Below, one piece after another: positions 1 through 12,447 of a stretch of DNA of 64,000 nucleotides (position 1 is the first letter of the stretch; each line of letters opens with the position of its first letter). This DNA is from Nilaparvata lugens (lineage: Eukaryota > Arthropoda > Insecta > Hemiptera > Delphacidae), in contig NC_052506.1 of the NCBI RefSeq assembly GCF_014356525.2, forward strand, positions 26,906,372 through 26,970,371, given 5' to 3'. Under the pieces are notes generated by a model. The model made no database searches. It had not been told where the DNA came from and was given only the letters and a program-made list of their open reading frames with translations. The position numbers were made by a program, and so were the translations under genes.

Positions 1-14
1 CGGGTCACTCGCAG
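1..14 (+). CDS. Probable 3' end of an upstream exon of the CAT/SLC7A transporter
   Basis: The window opens with 14 bases followed directly by a donor-like GTAATT at 15. The piece leaves two bases (AG) of a codon. The next exon, at 1258, begins with the single base needed to complete a Ser codon, so the phases agree. Read this way it would contribute Arg-Val-Thr-Arg and the start of Ser. The stretch is too short to recognise by sequence; the call rests only on the donor and the phase match. Confidence 0.4.
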
Positions 15-1257
15 GTAATTCACCAGCCGTACTCTTCAATTATGATCCATATTAAGAATCAAAGTACTGATTGAGAAGTCAATCATCAAATTAGAGAAAA
101 AATCAGACACTTCATTTGAAAACCTTGACAGACTACTTTGGAGTATGAAAGAATTTGGTCAATAGCATTGTGATGCATATCTATCTGGTCGTCATGTCTC
201 AAGGATACACTAGGATGTGGTGCATGGTTGTAACGGACCGGTGATGCCAATCAGCCATTGATGGTGGGAAAAGTATCATAGTAACTCACTTACCATTGAG
301 TTTGACTGCTGGAGTGGACCGTGGATTCTGACTCCATAGTTGAATGTGGCTTTCCATATTTCTAAATATCATTATAATACATGATAATTCAATTATTAAC
401 TAATGTAATCCATTTGAAAGCCACGGAATGGAACACAACAGGATGAAAGACTTGCTTTGATGTAGAAGATACGACTTGTTATGTTATGACTTGTTATCAG
501 ATCTTCTTATGTAGTACGGGAGATGACCAAAGTTTGAAGAGTAGGATAGAGGTGGTAATCAGTAATGCTTTTTCGTGAATTATGAGAATTAAGGAGATGC
601 TCGAGTGTGAAGTAGCAGAAATGTCACAACAAAGCATCCACATCCATCAAAATTTGCAAGAAGTATGCGACTGTAAAATTAATGTAAGATGGGGAGAAGA
701 CAACTATCTTTTGATAGTATAGCGCCAGTTTCAGTTGGGAGCCACTTTCTCATAGTGTCGTGTCCAATTTCAAAATCAACAAGAGAACACCAATGCAAAC
801 TTTGAGATGTACCAGTTCTCCCACATTTAAAGATATTTCTTTTTCAATCGATCCCTCATTGAACCTTATTGCTATTTGTCTTCTCTCATACAAAAAGTTC
901 CATCAAGGATACAGTAGGATGTGAATACTCTCAACTATACAGATATTAACATAACAACGATAGGAACACCATTTTTGCAAAAGCAGATTTTCATCTGAAA
1001 AAGCTGTTAGTCCCTTATCTTCAGTATTTATAGATTCAGACGGAAAAATCATAGATCCTCTAAGAAGCATTCCAATACTGATCTATATCAGTTGGTTCAG
1101 GCCCGCAAAAAGTTCTCAATTCATATTATACCTGTAAATGGAAAATAAATTTTGAAGAGAAGTGATTTTCTATGAAACGAAGGTTTCAAATGGTGTTTGT
1201 ATTCCACTGTTTGTGTTATTTGAGAATATCATAAGAGTATTGTTATTTGTGTTTCAG
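15..1257 (+). other. Intron of the transporter gene (partly inferred)
   Basis: Non-coding, AT-rich sequence ends in a pyrimidine-rich acceptor (TGTTTCAG) at 1250-1257. No additional exon or recognisable repeat was found in it. The 5' boundary depends on the proposed exon end at 14. Confidence 0.5.
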
Positions 1258-1441
1258 CTCGCCGGATTCAGATGACACGTTCCCAGGGGAAGAGCCTGAC
1301 GAGTTTTCGATGCGTGACGACCAGTTCCTGGTGGCTGACCGCAGCGAGAACAAGTTCTACGGCACGGTGCACGGCGGCTCTAGTGCCGGAGGCGGCGGGG
1401 TTGCCGGTCCCACCTTAGGTGCTATTGGTCGGCGTCTACAG
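1258..1441 (+). CDS. Cationic amino acid transporter (CAT, SLC7A-type), loop exon
   Basis: This exon starts after TGTTTCAG and ends before the donor GTCAAC, with the last codon complete (CAG). It encodes a hydrophilic stretch rich in Asp/Glu and Gly (begins SPDSDDTFPGEEPDEF, then DDQFLVADRS and GGSSAGGGGVAG). In CAT-family carriers such a loop precedes the last four membrane helices and is variable in sequence. GC content is much higher than in the flanking introns, as expected for a real exon. The spliced frame continues without interruption into the membrane-encoding exon at 2584. On its own this exon would not be recognisable; its identity comes from the exons that follow. It is not a bacterial-style ORF: the apparent upstream start lies inside the intron. 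Confidence 0.8.
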
Positions 1442-2583
1442 GTCAACTTCATATTTCATACTTTATCACCTGTGTAACTTATCATTTCTATATTCAACAC
1501 TGTCAGCTGCTAATAAATAATGTTTTTGCTATGAATCAACTTGATTAATTTTTTGTAATGCTTGATGAAAAAATGTTACACAATTAATAGAGAAATTGTC
1601 ATCAGGTATTGCTATTGATCCTGCTATTCATCTCAATTCCACACTATAGGCATGGCTGCCTGTTCCGGTCTTTGAAATAACCTTTTAAAACTAAAAGATC
1701 TTCTCATTTATTCTTAAATTTGAGACCACCTCTTCCTTTGTCTCCCATTTAATGGAGAGCGTTCAGAGCGATTCTACTGGTCGGCATTCTGTCAATATGC
1801 TCCTCCCATCTTATTAGTAACTTTTTATCTTTCTTCATCCAGTGGCTCAACCACAAGCTCCTCTTGCAGCTCCTCTGATGCCACTACTTATGAAAGCTCA
1901 ATCATATTCACTTCTTCTGTTTTAATTCGCATGCTTCTATCTTATCAATAAAGTGCTTTCCATGATCAATTTTCGGTCTATTATTGAAGATATTGATAGG
2001 AAATCATTGAAATATTGTGCTTGAGCTCAATAATTATCATAACGAAAACATCCAGATATCCAAAGTTCAATTGAGAATATGTTATACATAGAATCATATC
2101 ATATTTACCAGACCAGAATTGATCAACATTGATTATTTAACATTCATCTTCAGTGGTCGGTAAAATGAGATCAAAAATTATTCCTTTTCTTTTGTGTGTA
2201 GTTTAGAAGTAGATTTTGTGGTAATTATTCATATTGAATTGAAAAGACTAAGAAATTGTCAAAAACCACAGATTTATTGATACTTAGAAAGACCGGTTTC
2301 GGTTATTACACCATTGTCAATCTCTGATAAACTGAGATCACTGATAACCTCTGTTTATCAGAGATTGACAATGGTGTAATAACCGAAACCGGTCTTTCTA
2401 AGTATCAATAAATCTGTGGTTTTCGACAATTTCTTAATCTTTTTCATTCAAAAATTATTCCAATTAATCTTGCAATGAAAAAAATCAAAAATTCCTTTTA
2501 GATAAGATATGCGAGTTTTCATTGATTCTGTTTAGTATTTAAGGAATGTTGACATGAAATATTTGTTTGAACTCGTGTTACAG
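1442..2583 (+). other. Intron of the transporter gene, containing a foldback element
   Basis: The intron begins at the GT after 1441 and ends at the TTACAG before 2584. The only structured content seen is the inverted repeat at about 2236-2450. The rest is AT-rich and unremarkable. Confidence 0.75.
2236..2450. repeat. Foldback MITE with arms of about 95 bp in an intron
   Basis: Two near-perfect inverted arms (about 2236-2332 and 2353-2450) are separated by a 20-bp loop. The arms share blocks such as GACCGGTTTCGGTTATTACA and its complement, and ATTTATTGATACTTAG. Only a few mismatches are visible, mostly near the outer ends, so the insertion looks fairly young. The structure fits a terminal-inverted-repeat MITE or foldback element with almost no unique interior. 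It has no coding capacity. In the pre-mRNA it would form a long hairpin about 135 bases upstream of the 2584 splice acceptor. Confidence 0.85.
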
Positions 2584-2822
2584 GCAGTGACATACCTGTG
2601 TCCAGCTATCTTCCCATGGGTTGATAGTGGCCCAGCAACGGAAGACTCAGGGATGTTTGTCATGAAGATGGTCGGCATTCTGTACATACTCATTCTCATA
2701 TTCGACCTGATTATAGTACTTGGAATGGGTTCAGACTCTTCAATAGTCACATTCCTTGTCATCTTCTTTCTGCTCTGCATCATTGCTCTCCTACTCATCA
2801 TATCAAGGAAGCCTCAAAATAG
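2584..2822 (+). CDS. Cationic amino acid transporter (CAT, SLC7A-type), membrane exon
   Basis: The exon starts after GTTACAG and ends AG before the donor GTAAAA, leaving two bases of a codon. The translation begins AVTYLCPAIFPWVDSG and contains two strongly hydrophobic helices, GILYILILIFDLIIVLG and IVTFLVIFFLLCIIALLLII, followed by a basic turn SRKPQN. Their position and spacing fit membrane segments 11 and 12 of the 14-helix CAT-type amino acid carriers, located in the plasma membrane or an endomembrane. Phase matches the previous exon (0) and the next one (2). The family call rests mainly on the next exons, which are more diagnostic. The exact paralogue (CAT1-4-like or SLC7A14-like) cannot be decided from this C-terminal half. 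Confidence 0.88.
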
Positions 2823-4353
2823 GTAAAAAAGTTTTCGAGTAATAATTTTTTCATAAAATAATATGCAATATATAGTTCACAATACTCTGAAACTGTTTCA
2901 TTCTTGATTTATGGTAATCATAAAGTAAAACACTGTGGTACGTAAATACTGATTCTTTAAATTCAAATATTTCAAACTACAAGTTTCAAATGCTCTGAAG
3001 CGGACTGTATAAAACGAATCAAATCTTTGTGCTGAATAATATATCCATTCGTAAAAAACCACATACATAGAACACATAGAAAATCAGAAAAGGTACTCAC
3101 CAAATCCCAAATCCAACATGTCGCGAATCGAATTGCTTGCCTACTTATATTTGAGGTAAAAGGTGGACAGTTGGATAGGATAGATGAGAGGAAAAAATAG
3201 GTTAAATTATGCAAATCGATCTGTTTTCCCGTTCTGAGATGAAGTTTACTGTCTGGATATATAACACTATGACTTGACTATTGATAAAAACAAAACTAAA
3301 AATTGAGTTCTGGCATTCACTTTTCACTAATACGAAACGTGAGTAACTTTTCACGTAAAACGAAAATGTAATTTATGTACACGAATAAATGTATAGGCTG
3401 AATTTCCTATGATATTAAATGACACGAATATTTAGGCAGATTCAGGACGAATTTCCTGAATCTTAATGCCTCGACAGGGAGTGCTAGCAATACGAGAGCG
3501 CTGATTTCACACTGACGCTCAAAACGGCCGATGCATGAGCGATAAATTGATGAGTAATAGATATTATAAAATTATAGAAACTCTCCTGCCATCTGGCAGT
3601 CAATGAGCAAATGAATACAATTTCAAATGGCCTCAACACACTGAATATGTGAAAGGTTATAAATATCATAAAATATCGTAAAGTATGTAAAATCCATTGA
3701 TTAACACTGTTGAAAATTCAAATTCATGGATATGTGTTGATAGAATCGTTGATGGATGACAGGAGTTTATATATGTCACAATACAGATAATTGATATTGT
3801 TTATCTCTGAATTGATGGAGAAGATGTATGTATATTCTTAATAATTGCAATTCTCAGTTATTCAAGAAGTGCGAAATATTGTCAAATTGTGAGTGAAGCC
3901 ATTTCTTAAGTACCTTTACAGTATATGGGCATAGAGTTAATGGGTATATTGTGATGAGTCTACATCTGTTAAAATTAAAAGTGAGCTATACTATTTGCTA
4001 TTGTTGGAGTCTTCAGTATGATTGACGGCACAGGATATATTCTAGTTTATGTACACTTATTGTGAAATTACTAGACAGAAATATTATGTTGCTGGCTATT
4101 CAGCATTATAGTAATTTATTTCATCATCCTCACCACAGATACACTACAAGGAAGAAGGAAAGCAAAAAGGTTCTTACCTCCTGCCAATTACTCCACGATT
4201 ATAAATTTTTTCTGTGTTCAAACAATTATTATATTGGTTATGACTGTCATAATAGAATTTCTTCCAATAAATAGGAAAATTATCAAATAATTAGAATAGT
4301 ATTAGATTTGACAACCACTGTTTATTGATAATATGTATTAATCAATGTTTCAG
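2823..4353 (+). other. Intron of the transporter gene
   Basis: The intron runs from the donor at 2823 to the acceptor ATGTTTCAG ending at 4353. It is AT-rich with scattered small ORFs on both strands that show no recognisable protein. No repeat structure was recognised. Confidence 0.75.
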
Positions 4354-4481
4354 GAAAACATTGATGTTTATGACTCCGGGCATCCCATTTGTGCCAGCAA
4401 TTGCAGTCATTGTGAATATCTACCTCATTTTCAAACTCTCAATTTTAACATTGGTTCGCTTCACTGTATGGATGATCATAG
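4354..4481 (+). CDS. Cationic amino acid transporter (CAT, SLC7A-type), penultimate exon
   Basis: This exon starts after TGTTTCAG and ends before the donor GTAATG, leaving one base. With its neighbours it encodes MFMTPGIPFVPAIAVIVNIY, then LIFKLSILTLVRFTVWMIIG. This is the most diagnostic part of the gene. The Pro-rich 'P-G-x-P-x-x-P' turn, the 'NIYL' sequence and the 'T-x-x-R-F-x-x-W' motif leading into 'G-x-x-Y-x-x-Y-G-I' are hallmarks of the last two helices of CAT-type SLC7 carriers. These proteins move Arg, Lys and ornithine (CAT1-3) or act as lysosomal or orphan members (CAT4, SLC7A14). Splice phases agree on both sides. Confidence 0.93.
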
Positions 4482-5774
4482 GTAATGTGTAACATCATCT
4501 GAAGATTGACAAGATCACTCTTTCCTAAAAAAATAATAATTAGAATTCTCAAATTAAACCACAGAGAAACATACAGCACAGCGTACTTTCCAATAATGTG
4601 TAGCATAGTTGTCATTAGGCCTACAATAATTGCCATTAGCGTACGGTGATTGGCCGTTTGCAAAGTGGAAGTTCTAACTGTCATCAGTTTGAAACAGTTT
4701 GTGTTTTGATCACAGAATGAATCACATCATAATAAACGAAACTTGATATAGATTTGATCCCGCTTAAACTGAGATTCCGTTTAAACCTGCACTATGCAAA
4801 CGGTCCCAAGTGTAAAAACGCCACATAATGTACAGGTTATATTCAATGCTGCTCACATTCAAAGAGCAAAAGTTTGTTGATATCAACGCGCCGGATGTGA
4901 GACAGCGGAGACTTGAGTAACTCGATTACTTCAATGAATCTTAATAATTGTCACATTGATAACAGTCCAGTATAAACCAACTATTGATAATCAAATATTG
5001 TGAGTTGTGGAAGAGCAACTCTGGTTTCCATCGGGGGTCGCTACCCTCTGTGCTTAAGCAGCCTAAATAAATGCAACTGAAATCTGCGTTTATAGGTGTA
5101 GTTTGGAGTATGAATGTGAAGTTATGTATGTAATGTATTTTGTTTTCATTGTTTGTTGATAAATCCAGGGACGCATCCCCCTGAAATTACTAAAAATTCA
5201 GCTTCTACCCGCCCCCTTTTGGATTCCCAAAGAATCAAAAAATGTCGTCAATAGTCATTTCAAACACTGCTGATCTGTTCTTAGGTATAGTGATTAAAAA
5301 AATTTGGAAATCTTGACTAATTGAATAATTACAGTGTTCAATAGAAAATGTAATATATTGTTACATTTAATTATTACAAATTGTGATTCACAATTTGAAA
5401 GTGAAAGGAGTTAAAATGGGAGAAAGCAATATGAATATTGATGGAGTCTGAAGTGTATTGTTCAACATAATTTTGCAGGCTGCTCACATCAGTTAGCAGA
5501 TTGTTTCATCAAATTCCCAGATGAAAATTCTTCACGAAGATAGAAGACATTTTCACACATCTTTTGTGCCCTGTAGAATTATTCGAAGATCAGGAAAGTC
5601 TTTGAGCTGTGAGGAAATATGTCTTCACTGTATTCCTGTGAATATTACTAATATTCCCTGTTGCCTAAATATTTTAAATGTTCTGATCCGTCCAGAATTT
5701 ATTGTAGATTTAATATTGGAGGAATCTGATAATGGAATGTAGAAATAATTGAAATGATTTTTTTCCAATTCCAG
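4482..5774 (+). other. Last intron of the transporter gene
   Basis: The intron runs from the donor GTAATG at 4482 to the acceptor AATTCCAG ending at 5774. No exon, repeat or RNA gene was recognised inside. Confidence 0.75.
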
Positions 5775-6052
5775 GACTACTGGTTTACTTCTACTATGGT
5801 ATCAAACACAGCTCTCTGGAAGAGGAAGAAGATCCTCAGAATATTGAGTTATCAGTGACAACGGAGAAGCCTCCTCCAGCACAGCAAACGGTGGACTCTG
5901 AGCGTGAGACGCCAGCTTGGGATTCGGCCTCCTATCACCAGCCACAACAGGCGTCATCTCCCTACACCAGCATACAACAGCCTCCCTCTTCCGGCTCCAA
6001 TAGAGCGCCTCTCTTTGTCTCTCCTCAGCAATTCCCGACGTGGGATGATTAG
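5775..6052 (+). CDS. Cationic amino acid transporter (CAT, SLC7A-type), terminal exon
   Basis: The exon opens by completing a Gly codon, then reads LLVYFYYGIKHSSLEEEED, the end of the final membrane helix. The 'YGI-x-HS-x-x-E' signature is typical of CAT-family C-termini. A hydrophilic cytosolic tail of about 75 residues follows, rich in Pro, Gln and Ser (EKPPPAQQ, SYHQPQQASSPYTSIQQP). It ends PTWDD and a TAG stop at 6050-6052. The tail contains no second domain. A minus-strand ORF across the same bases is a shadow of this codon-biased exon. The gene is probably functional because phase, reading frame and membrane topology are all intact in the visible half. Confidence 0.93.
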
Positions 6053-6738
6053 ATTCATCATTTTTACCGTCAACGAAAATTACGTTTTTTAGCCGCGGTT
6101 CGTTTTCTGTACAATCAAAGAATAATTTGCTGATGAAATGATGAACCTCATGACGAATGTACAATTGGATTTCTTCCAGCTTATTCCATTAAGTAGGTTT
6201 AAGTAGCTTTTCCTGTAAATGGAGATAGTGTGTTCTCGACACTTTTTTCTGGAAACTTACAAATAGGATTGATGATATCAATTAATTTAGGAATGAAACT
6301 CTTCCTCGAATACTACTGATTGATACCCTGAATACATCTCACAATCGTTAAAACACCGAATAATCTGTCAAAGGAAAACGATCTGTAATGGGAAATTTAC
6401 TTTTAAAAATAATTATCTCCTGTTCAATTGAATCTCTGATCTACTATCACAAGTTCCCTTTCATCCTTGATTTTTTCCTATTCCAATATGTATTTATTTA
6501 TTTATTCGTGGATACAAATGTAATTTATTCGGGATATTGTACCCGTTTTAATCATACATTGAAGTTAGAAGTCAATACAGTATTAAATATCATCGTTTAA
6601 TGGATACTTAGTGCTTTCAATATGCTTCTTGCTTGGAAGAAGAATGGTGTCCTTATTCAATAGTATCACTATCAATTCATTTTGTATAAAGAAACCAATA
6701 ATGAATAAGATACTATCCACATCATTCTATAAAATAAA
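6053..6738 (+). other. Probable 3' UTR of the transporter with AU-rich element and poly(A) signal
   Basis: After the stop codon the sequence is AT-rich and non-coding. A triple overlapping ATTTA motif lies at about 6492-6504, the form of an AU-rich mRNA-stability element. A canonical AATAAA is at 6733-6738. The end of the transcript is inferred; earlier cryptic signals cannot be excluded. Confidence 0.5.
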
Positions 6739-7899
6739 TTTCAATCCAAGCGAATTGTTCTTATTAGAATGGTAATTGGAGGTAGATGACATTTATGGAG
6801 CATTTATAATTAAATATAAAAGGGTGAACTGAAAAGCTGAAAGTGGATATTTCTACTGCTTACCGTATTTTTTATATTTGGGAGAATTGAAAAAGAATCG
6901 AGAACTGAATGTTCACACAAGAAAGTTCTCTGTTTCTTGAAACTTCAAGTAAATTACAAATTATCGGATTGACTTCTTCATGCTTTAGAGAAGTCAACAT
7001 TGAAATATTGATGAGTGAAGTGCACTTCAATAATAATAATTATGCACTTTCGAATACCATATTTGTTGTAGAAGTCTAATTTAACATTATTTGTACCAGA
7101 ACGATCAATAGCTTCCAGTAGTTGTAGGGCCATAGGTGTCTCATTTTGTCTATTCCATGCTCCTCTTCTTCTGATTCTTTGATGAAAATTTATATTGAAA
7201 TATTCATATTGCAACAAAAACCATTAATTTGGTACTTTTGTTGAATATCAGGGGTTGATTCGATTGAGTTGAAACTGAAACATGATTAATACAACATCTC
7301 AATTGAACTCATTATTTATTATATGAATTAATTTCATGATAATAAAACTGTCAACTGTCTCGATTTGCAAGATTAGACATAAGTCTTTGAAGTACGATAT
7401 TCTACTTGATGTATAGCCTGTTACTCTATGTATGGGAGGGAGAAATTTTTTTGTAGTAGAAAGAGATTATTGATAGGGGAATATTATGTAATAAATTCAA
7501 CATCAATGAATTGTAAATTGCTACTTAATCATAGAGTGTCACTCTTCCCACAATGATGGATGAATATTTATTCAACATTCATAATGAATATTATCAAACT
7601 AAATTAAAGAGCCTAGTCGATGAATAGACTACGTACAACTATAACAAAAAATTAGATTAAAAATATATATATTGAGCTTTTATTGCTAACTTTAGCTTCT
7701 ATCGCTAAATCTTTTAAAGATTTTTGAAGGATTTCGATGCATAAACCATTAAAAACTGTCTCAAAATATTCCTATAGGTATAGGCCTACTACAATATTGT
7801 ACATTTGTATTATTTTTGCTATGATGGACACTTCCAATACTGTTAATACTATATAATTCACGTTAAATTTTTCCCCCACTAAGTTACAAGTCAACTCCA
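6739..7899. other. Intergenic, no recognisable feature
   Basis: AT-rich sequence with only short ORFs on both strands that have no recognisable similarity. No RNA gene or repeat unit was seen. Confidence 0.6.
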
Positions 7900-8049
7900 G
7901 GTCCTGGAAACACAGAGAGCGATCCGTGATCTGCAATATTAGAGCAGTCTTGGGTACCGTATCTATATCCATATGGAATATATCTATGGGCTATCTATAT
8001 CCTCCTAAAACCGCTATGATCGCCGATCGCTCTCTGTGTGTCCGGACCC
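7900..8049. repeat. Small MITE with terminal inverted repeats of about 32 bp
   Basis: The left end reads GGTCCTGGAAACACAGAGAG followed by CGATCCGTGATC. The right end, reverse-complemented, reads GGTCCGGACACACAGAGAGC followed by GATCGGCGATC. The two align over about 32 bp with a few differences. The interior of about 85 bp is non-coding. The target duplication is not clear, so the superfamily is unassigned. Confidence 0.65.
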
Positions 8050-11000
8050 TTAGATGAGATTAATAAAGTGATTTCAGGAAGCATATATATCATTTCTTTA
8101 ACATAATAGTTTTCTTCTAGCACTCATTTCAACATTCCATGCTAACACTACTCACTGGTGAATTTCAGAGCAACTATTTATGTATGTATCGATTTGTGCA
8201 TACAATTACAAATCATATGAACTAGTAGCATAAAATAAGATGATTCAACTCAAGCATCAGCGATGTAATGCATGAGGGAGTTATACTCCTTTAAATGGGG
8301 CTTTAAGAGTGCATGAAGGGCCTACAAGCTACAAGTGACACCTTCTGGCATTTTCTCTTTCTTAAACTAAAATCTTCCCGCTCTAGTTAATAATATACTC
8401 TTGCAAATATTCCGTCACTGTGTGAACATTATCATGAGAATCAATTATATTATTTTTGAAAAGGCCCATGGGTCTAATCCTTACATCAAATGGCAAATGA
8501 ATAAGAACATGAATAGCTGTTATAGTCACTTCATCCACTTAGCTCTTAAATTGGTTCAAAGTTCAAAAGAATGTTTAGACTCGGTTGCTAGATCTTTCGA
8601 GCCCCTTCTCTAGCTATCAGCTAGTTATCTGTCTACCTATCTATCTTGCTGACATTACAGATAATATAGATAACATGGAGTAAACAAGTGTGAATACAGT
8701 ACATAGTTGCCTATATAGTTATTGAGAAAAAATAATCGTTTTTCAGTATTAATAATTGGTATATTATTAGAATTACTCGGTTGTAGAATGAGAATTTCAA
8801 CTCTTAAGTTGACACTGAGATTATCAATGTTCCAGTTGAACGTAGGATCTAGTGATAGTTTTTCTATTTTGTTCCATAGGAAATAATGTCTTAATGTAAA
8901 GTTCAAATCTTAAATGTTTCCATGTACAGTAATGGATGAGATTTACTGTTCTTAATGTACATAGTTTTTTAATAATGTCGTTCCTTATCATGCATAATAT
9001 GCTAATGTTATACAACCACTTTACACTTTTCTCCTTCCAGGAATATCAATCCCTTGATGAATTATTATCAGAAATCTTCCAAAAAATCATTACATTATCA
9101 TGAAAATGATTAGGACACTGAGATTTTCTTTGTAAAAGTCAATCATCACATACTTTTATTATAATATTTATCATCTAATCATCTTCATAGATATACTAAT
9201 TTTTCAATTTCTATTACATTGATAAGAAAACGCCTCGGTAATGTATATAATAAATTGATATTCATTCAATTGGATAGCAGAGTTATTTATATAGCCGAAT
9301 ACCATGATATTCAGTTAATTGCTGGTACAATATTAATACAGCTTATTGTTGGGAGAATGAGCACAAATAAGAAAAACTATCAATTAAAATCTATCAATTT
9401 TAATAATATGATAGAATCTAATTAGTCTAGACAACATGATGATAAGATTCACATGACTACTCGAAAAATGACGAATAGCTTGTTGTTACTGTTATGATTA
9501 TTGTTGAATTGTTGGAACGGGCGATGAAAATCTGTTAAAATTTTATTATGAATATAAAATTAATACGTTTATCATTATTCTATAAATAATAATATTATTA
9601 GTCTTAAACATTCAAAGATACATTTGAAGGTATGTTATTAATATGAACGCCATTTAAATAATATTCATTGTTATAAACAATACCCACTATATAATATAAA
9701 GATTACTGCACTATTATAATATACGGTATATATTACATTCTTCTGTGATTTATAATATATCAATATTTTCTGTTGTTAAATTTGTTCTTGGATGATACTC
9801 GAAATGAATTGTTCTATTGGATAGGAGTAGGTTATCTTGAATAAAATATGTATATTTATATTATGCTCTATGTAAAATTATAAGCAATGAATTTAGACGA
9901 GTCTAGATAATTAGCAGAGTAAATAATATTGTTCATTGACTGTGATTCAACTAACTTAAACTAATACTCAGTGGACTTATTACCATGGTTTCTTCTTTTA
10001 TAAGATGAGTGTTGAGAGAATGAGTTGTAGAAGCATATTAAATACAGAGAAAAACAAGAATAGATTCGATGATTTGACTAGAATTACAGTATTTATAGTA
10101 GTCTAATGAATCATCAAATTTCCAAATCTAGCTCTAAAACCTGCGGGTTCAGTACAAGATTGACTTCTCGGATTGATAAAAAATACATTTTTTCTAATTC
10201 ATTCGTCAAGAGACGAATTCATTGGAATCATTCTTATGATTTAATTATACATGATAGATTACATGTATACATTTGAATAAAATTTAGATAAATGGCCAAT
10301 GAATTTCGGGGCTAATTAATGTTTTGCCGTTCATGTATCATGATGTGATAGAACATTATTCAGATGTGAAAAATAGTTATGATTATTGATTTCATGAGAA
10401 AAGTATTATTTCATTTATACATACAAGCACAAATCATATACAATCACAAGTAAAAATAAATGTTCTCCAACTTAATACAGCATTAAAAATATGAGTTGGG
10501 AAGCGTTAAAAAATTGACACATTTCTGTATTTCTCAAAATCCATATAAAAATAAATTCGGAAAATTTGCTCCAGTGATTTTATTTTTCGTAAAATGTTTC
10601 ATAGATGAATTGGAACCCATGACCAGATATTCATAACTTTCACGTTGGATACCTTCTCATTCAATGAACCATTATTGTATGATGTAAATGTTTTAGTAGA
10701 AGAATAATGAAAACAATAGGCCTATGTAACCCTTGACTCAATTTCTGATATTGAAATAATCACCTCTTTATCATTGAAATTCTCTATGAAGAATATTAAA
10801 TGTTCTAATGTTGAGAAGAGGTTCTCAACCTTTTTCATAGCCCTTAATTCCAATTTCACGTATCTTTTTTATCATAGTGTGGAGGGGTTTTATTGTTGTG
10901 ATTTGTGGATTGTATTGAATTTTTAACATTTAGACTTCGCTACGTATGCCCTCTTGATTTTTGGCACCTAAGAGGAACGAGTACCCCATAGTGGTCGAGA

Positions 11001-12447
11001 ATCACTTTTCTCTGTGATGAAACTGATTTCATAGCTAAATATGATCAGTGTGATTGGTGTTGTCATAGGACTCAGAAAATTATTACACCTACTGCAGAAT
11101 CGATTTAGAACGAAATGAAAAATCGTATTATGCACTAGCTTAATCAAGCAAACGATAAATGAATTTCCATGCATGCCAATTTTGTGTAATGAGGGAACAG
11201 AAGCCTTTCTATGCATTTCTGAATGGAGATGAATACTGACTTATGAATCAGTTGAGGGTCATGCATAAACTGTATTCAATTTAATTCTACTTAACTATTA
11301 GAATAGGATGCAATAATATTGAGGTAGCAGCTCTCGTACTCAAGTTTATTATCTTAACACAGATATACATTCGTTTTACAAATTTTATAAAGGAGTAATA
11401 TTATATCTGTTTATGGATTACCGTACATAGTTGATAAATATATTTGATAAATAATAATTGTGGTTTTTTGAATTCATCTCTTAAATATGTGTGATATTAC
11501 TGGGGAATATGATACTATGAGTGATAATTCGCGTGGAAATTGCCTACCAGTGGTTTGATAGCCTGCCTATTATGAATCTATCATGTTTATAACATGTATC
11601 AAATAGGAGCTTCTCTTTATACCAAAATGGGGGTTTCATATTATATAGATTACAAATAGAAAACATCTAGCACCACCTTATTACTTTCAAAACGCCGTAT
11701 CTTTACAGAAGTATAACACTGAACAGGAATATCATTCCACTGGTTTCATGGATGACATCACTGTAAATGTTGCATATTCATAATGATATTCGACTGCGAT
11801 ACATATAAGATGTCGTAGGCTATATATTTTAATAAGAACATATTGTTGTAACATAATGTAAATCAGAATTTTTATCAGATATCTATATAGAGGATAAGCA
11901 TATAATATACAGTTATATTTCATTGCAATAATGTGTCTAAAAAAGTATCAAACTGAAATTCATCTTTCTCATTTTACAAAAGGTTAGAGGATGCTATTTG
12001 TATTATGAATGTCACTAGTAAAATTGATTTTTGCCTTAATTCATGTTTAAATTGTAGAATTTATTGAAATTTTCATAGAATCACAAATAATATAATATAT
12101 TTAATGAAATATACAACTGTGGAATAATGAAGGAGTAATTTTCATTTCTCAAACCCTAGTCAAATTTAGGCTAGAGTGAATCCTTGATAAAATTCACCCG
12201 TATTTCTTGTTATAAAATAATGAAATATGTTAAATTAATAAAATCCAATTATATAATTCAGCATTTATAACATTCGTGAGTCGTATTCATTGTTGGTTGT
12301 ATAACAATCAAGTGATATTTGAGAGCTATGGAAAATTGGTTATTGATTATTCTACTTGTAGTTCTGTGAATAGTAGATTTCGCGCATTATAAATAATTAT
12401 TTTATAATGCGCATTATAATCTATCATTATAAATCCTTCTCTAATAT
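8050..12447. other. AT-rich gene-free interval
   Basis: This is the most AT-rich block of the window, with many runs of ATAATA. Small ORFs are frequent but have low-complexity translations. A perfect 12-bp stem with a 7-base loop is centred on 12397 (12382-12412). No gene was recognised. Confidence 0.6.

Noticed and set aside
5802..6164. 120-codon minus-strand frame over the last transporter exon
   Set aside because: It is antisense to a well-supported exon and shows no protein signature; codon bias of the real exon keeps it open.
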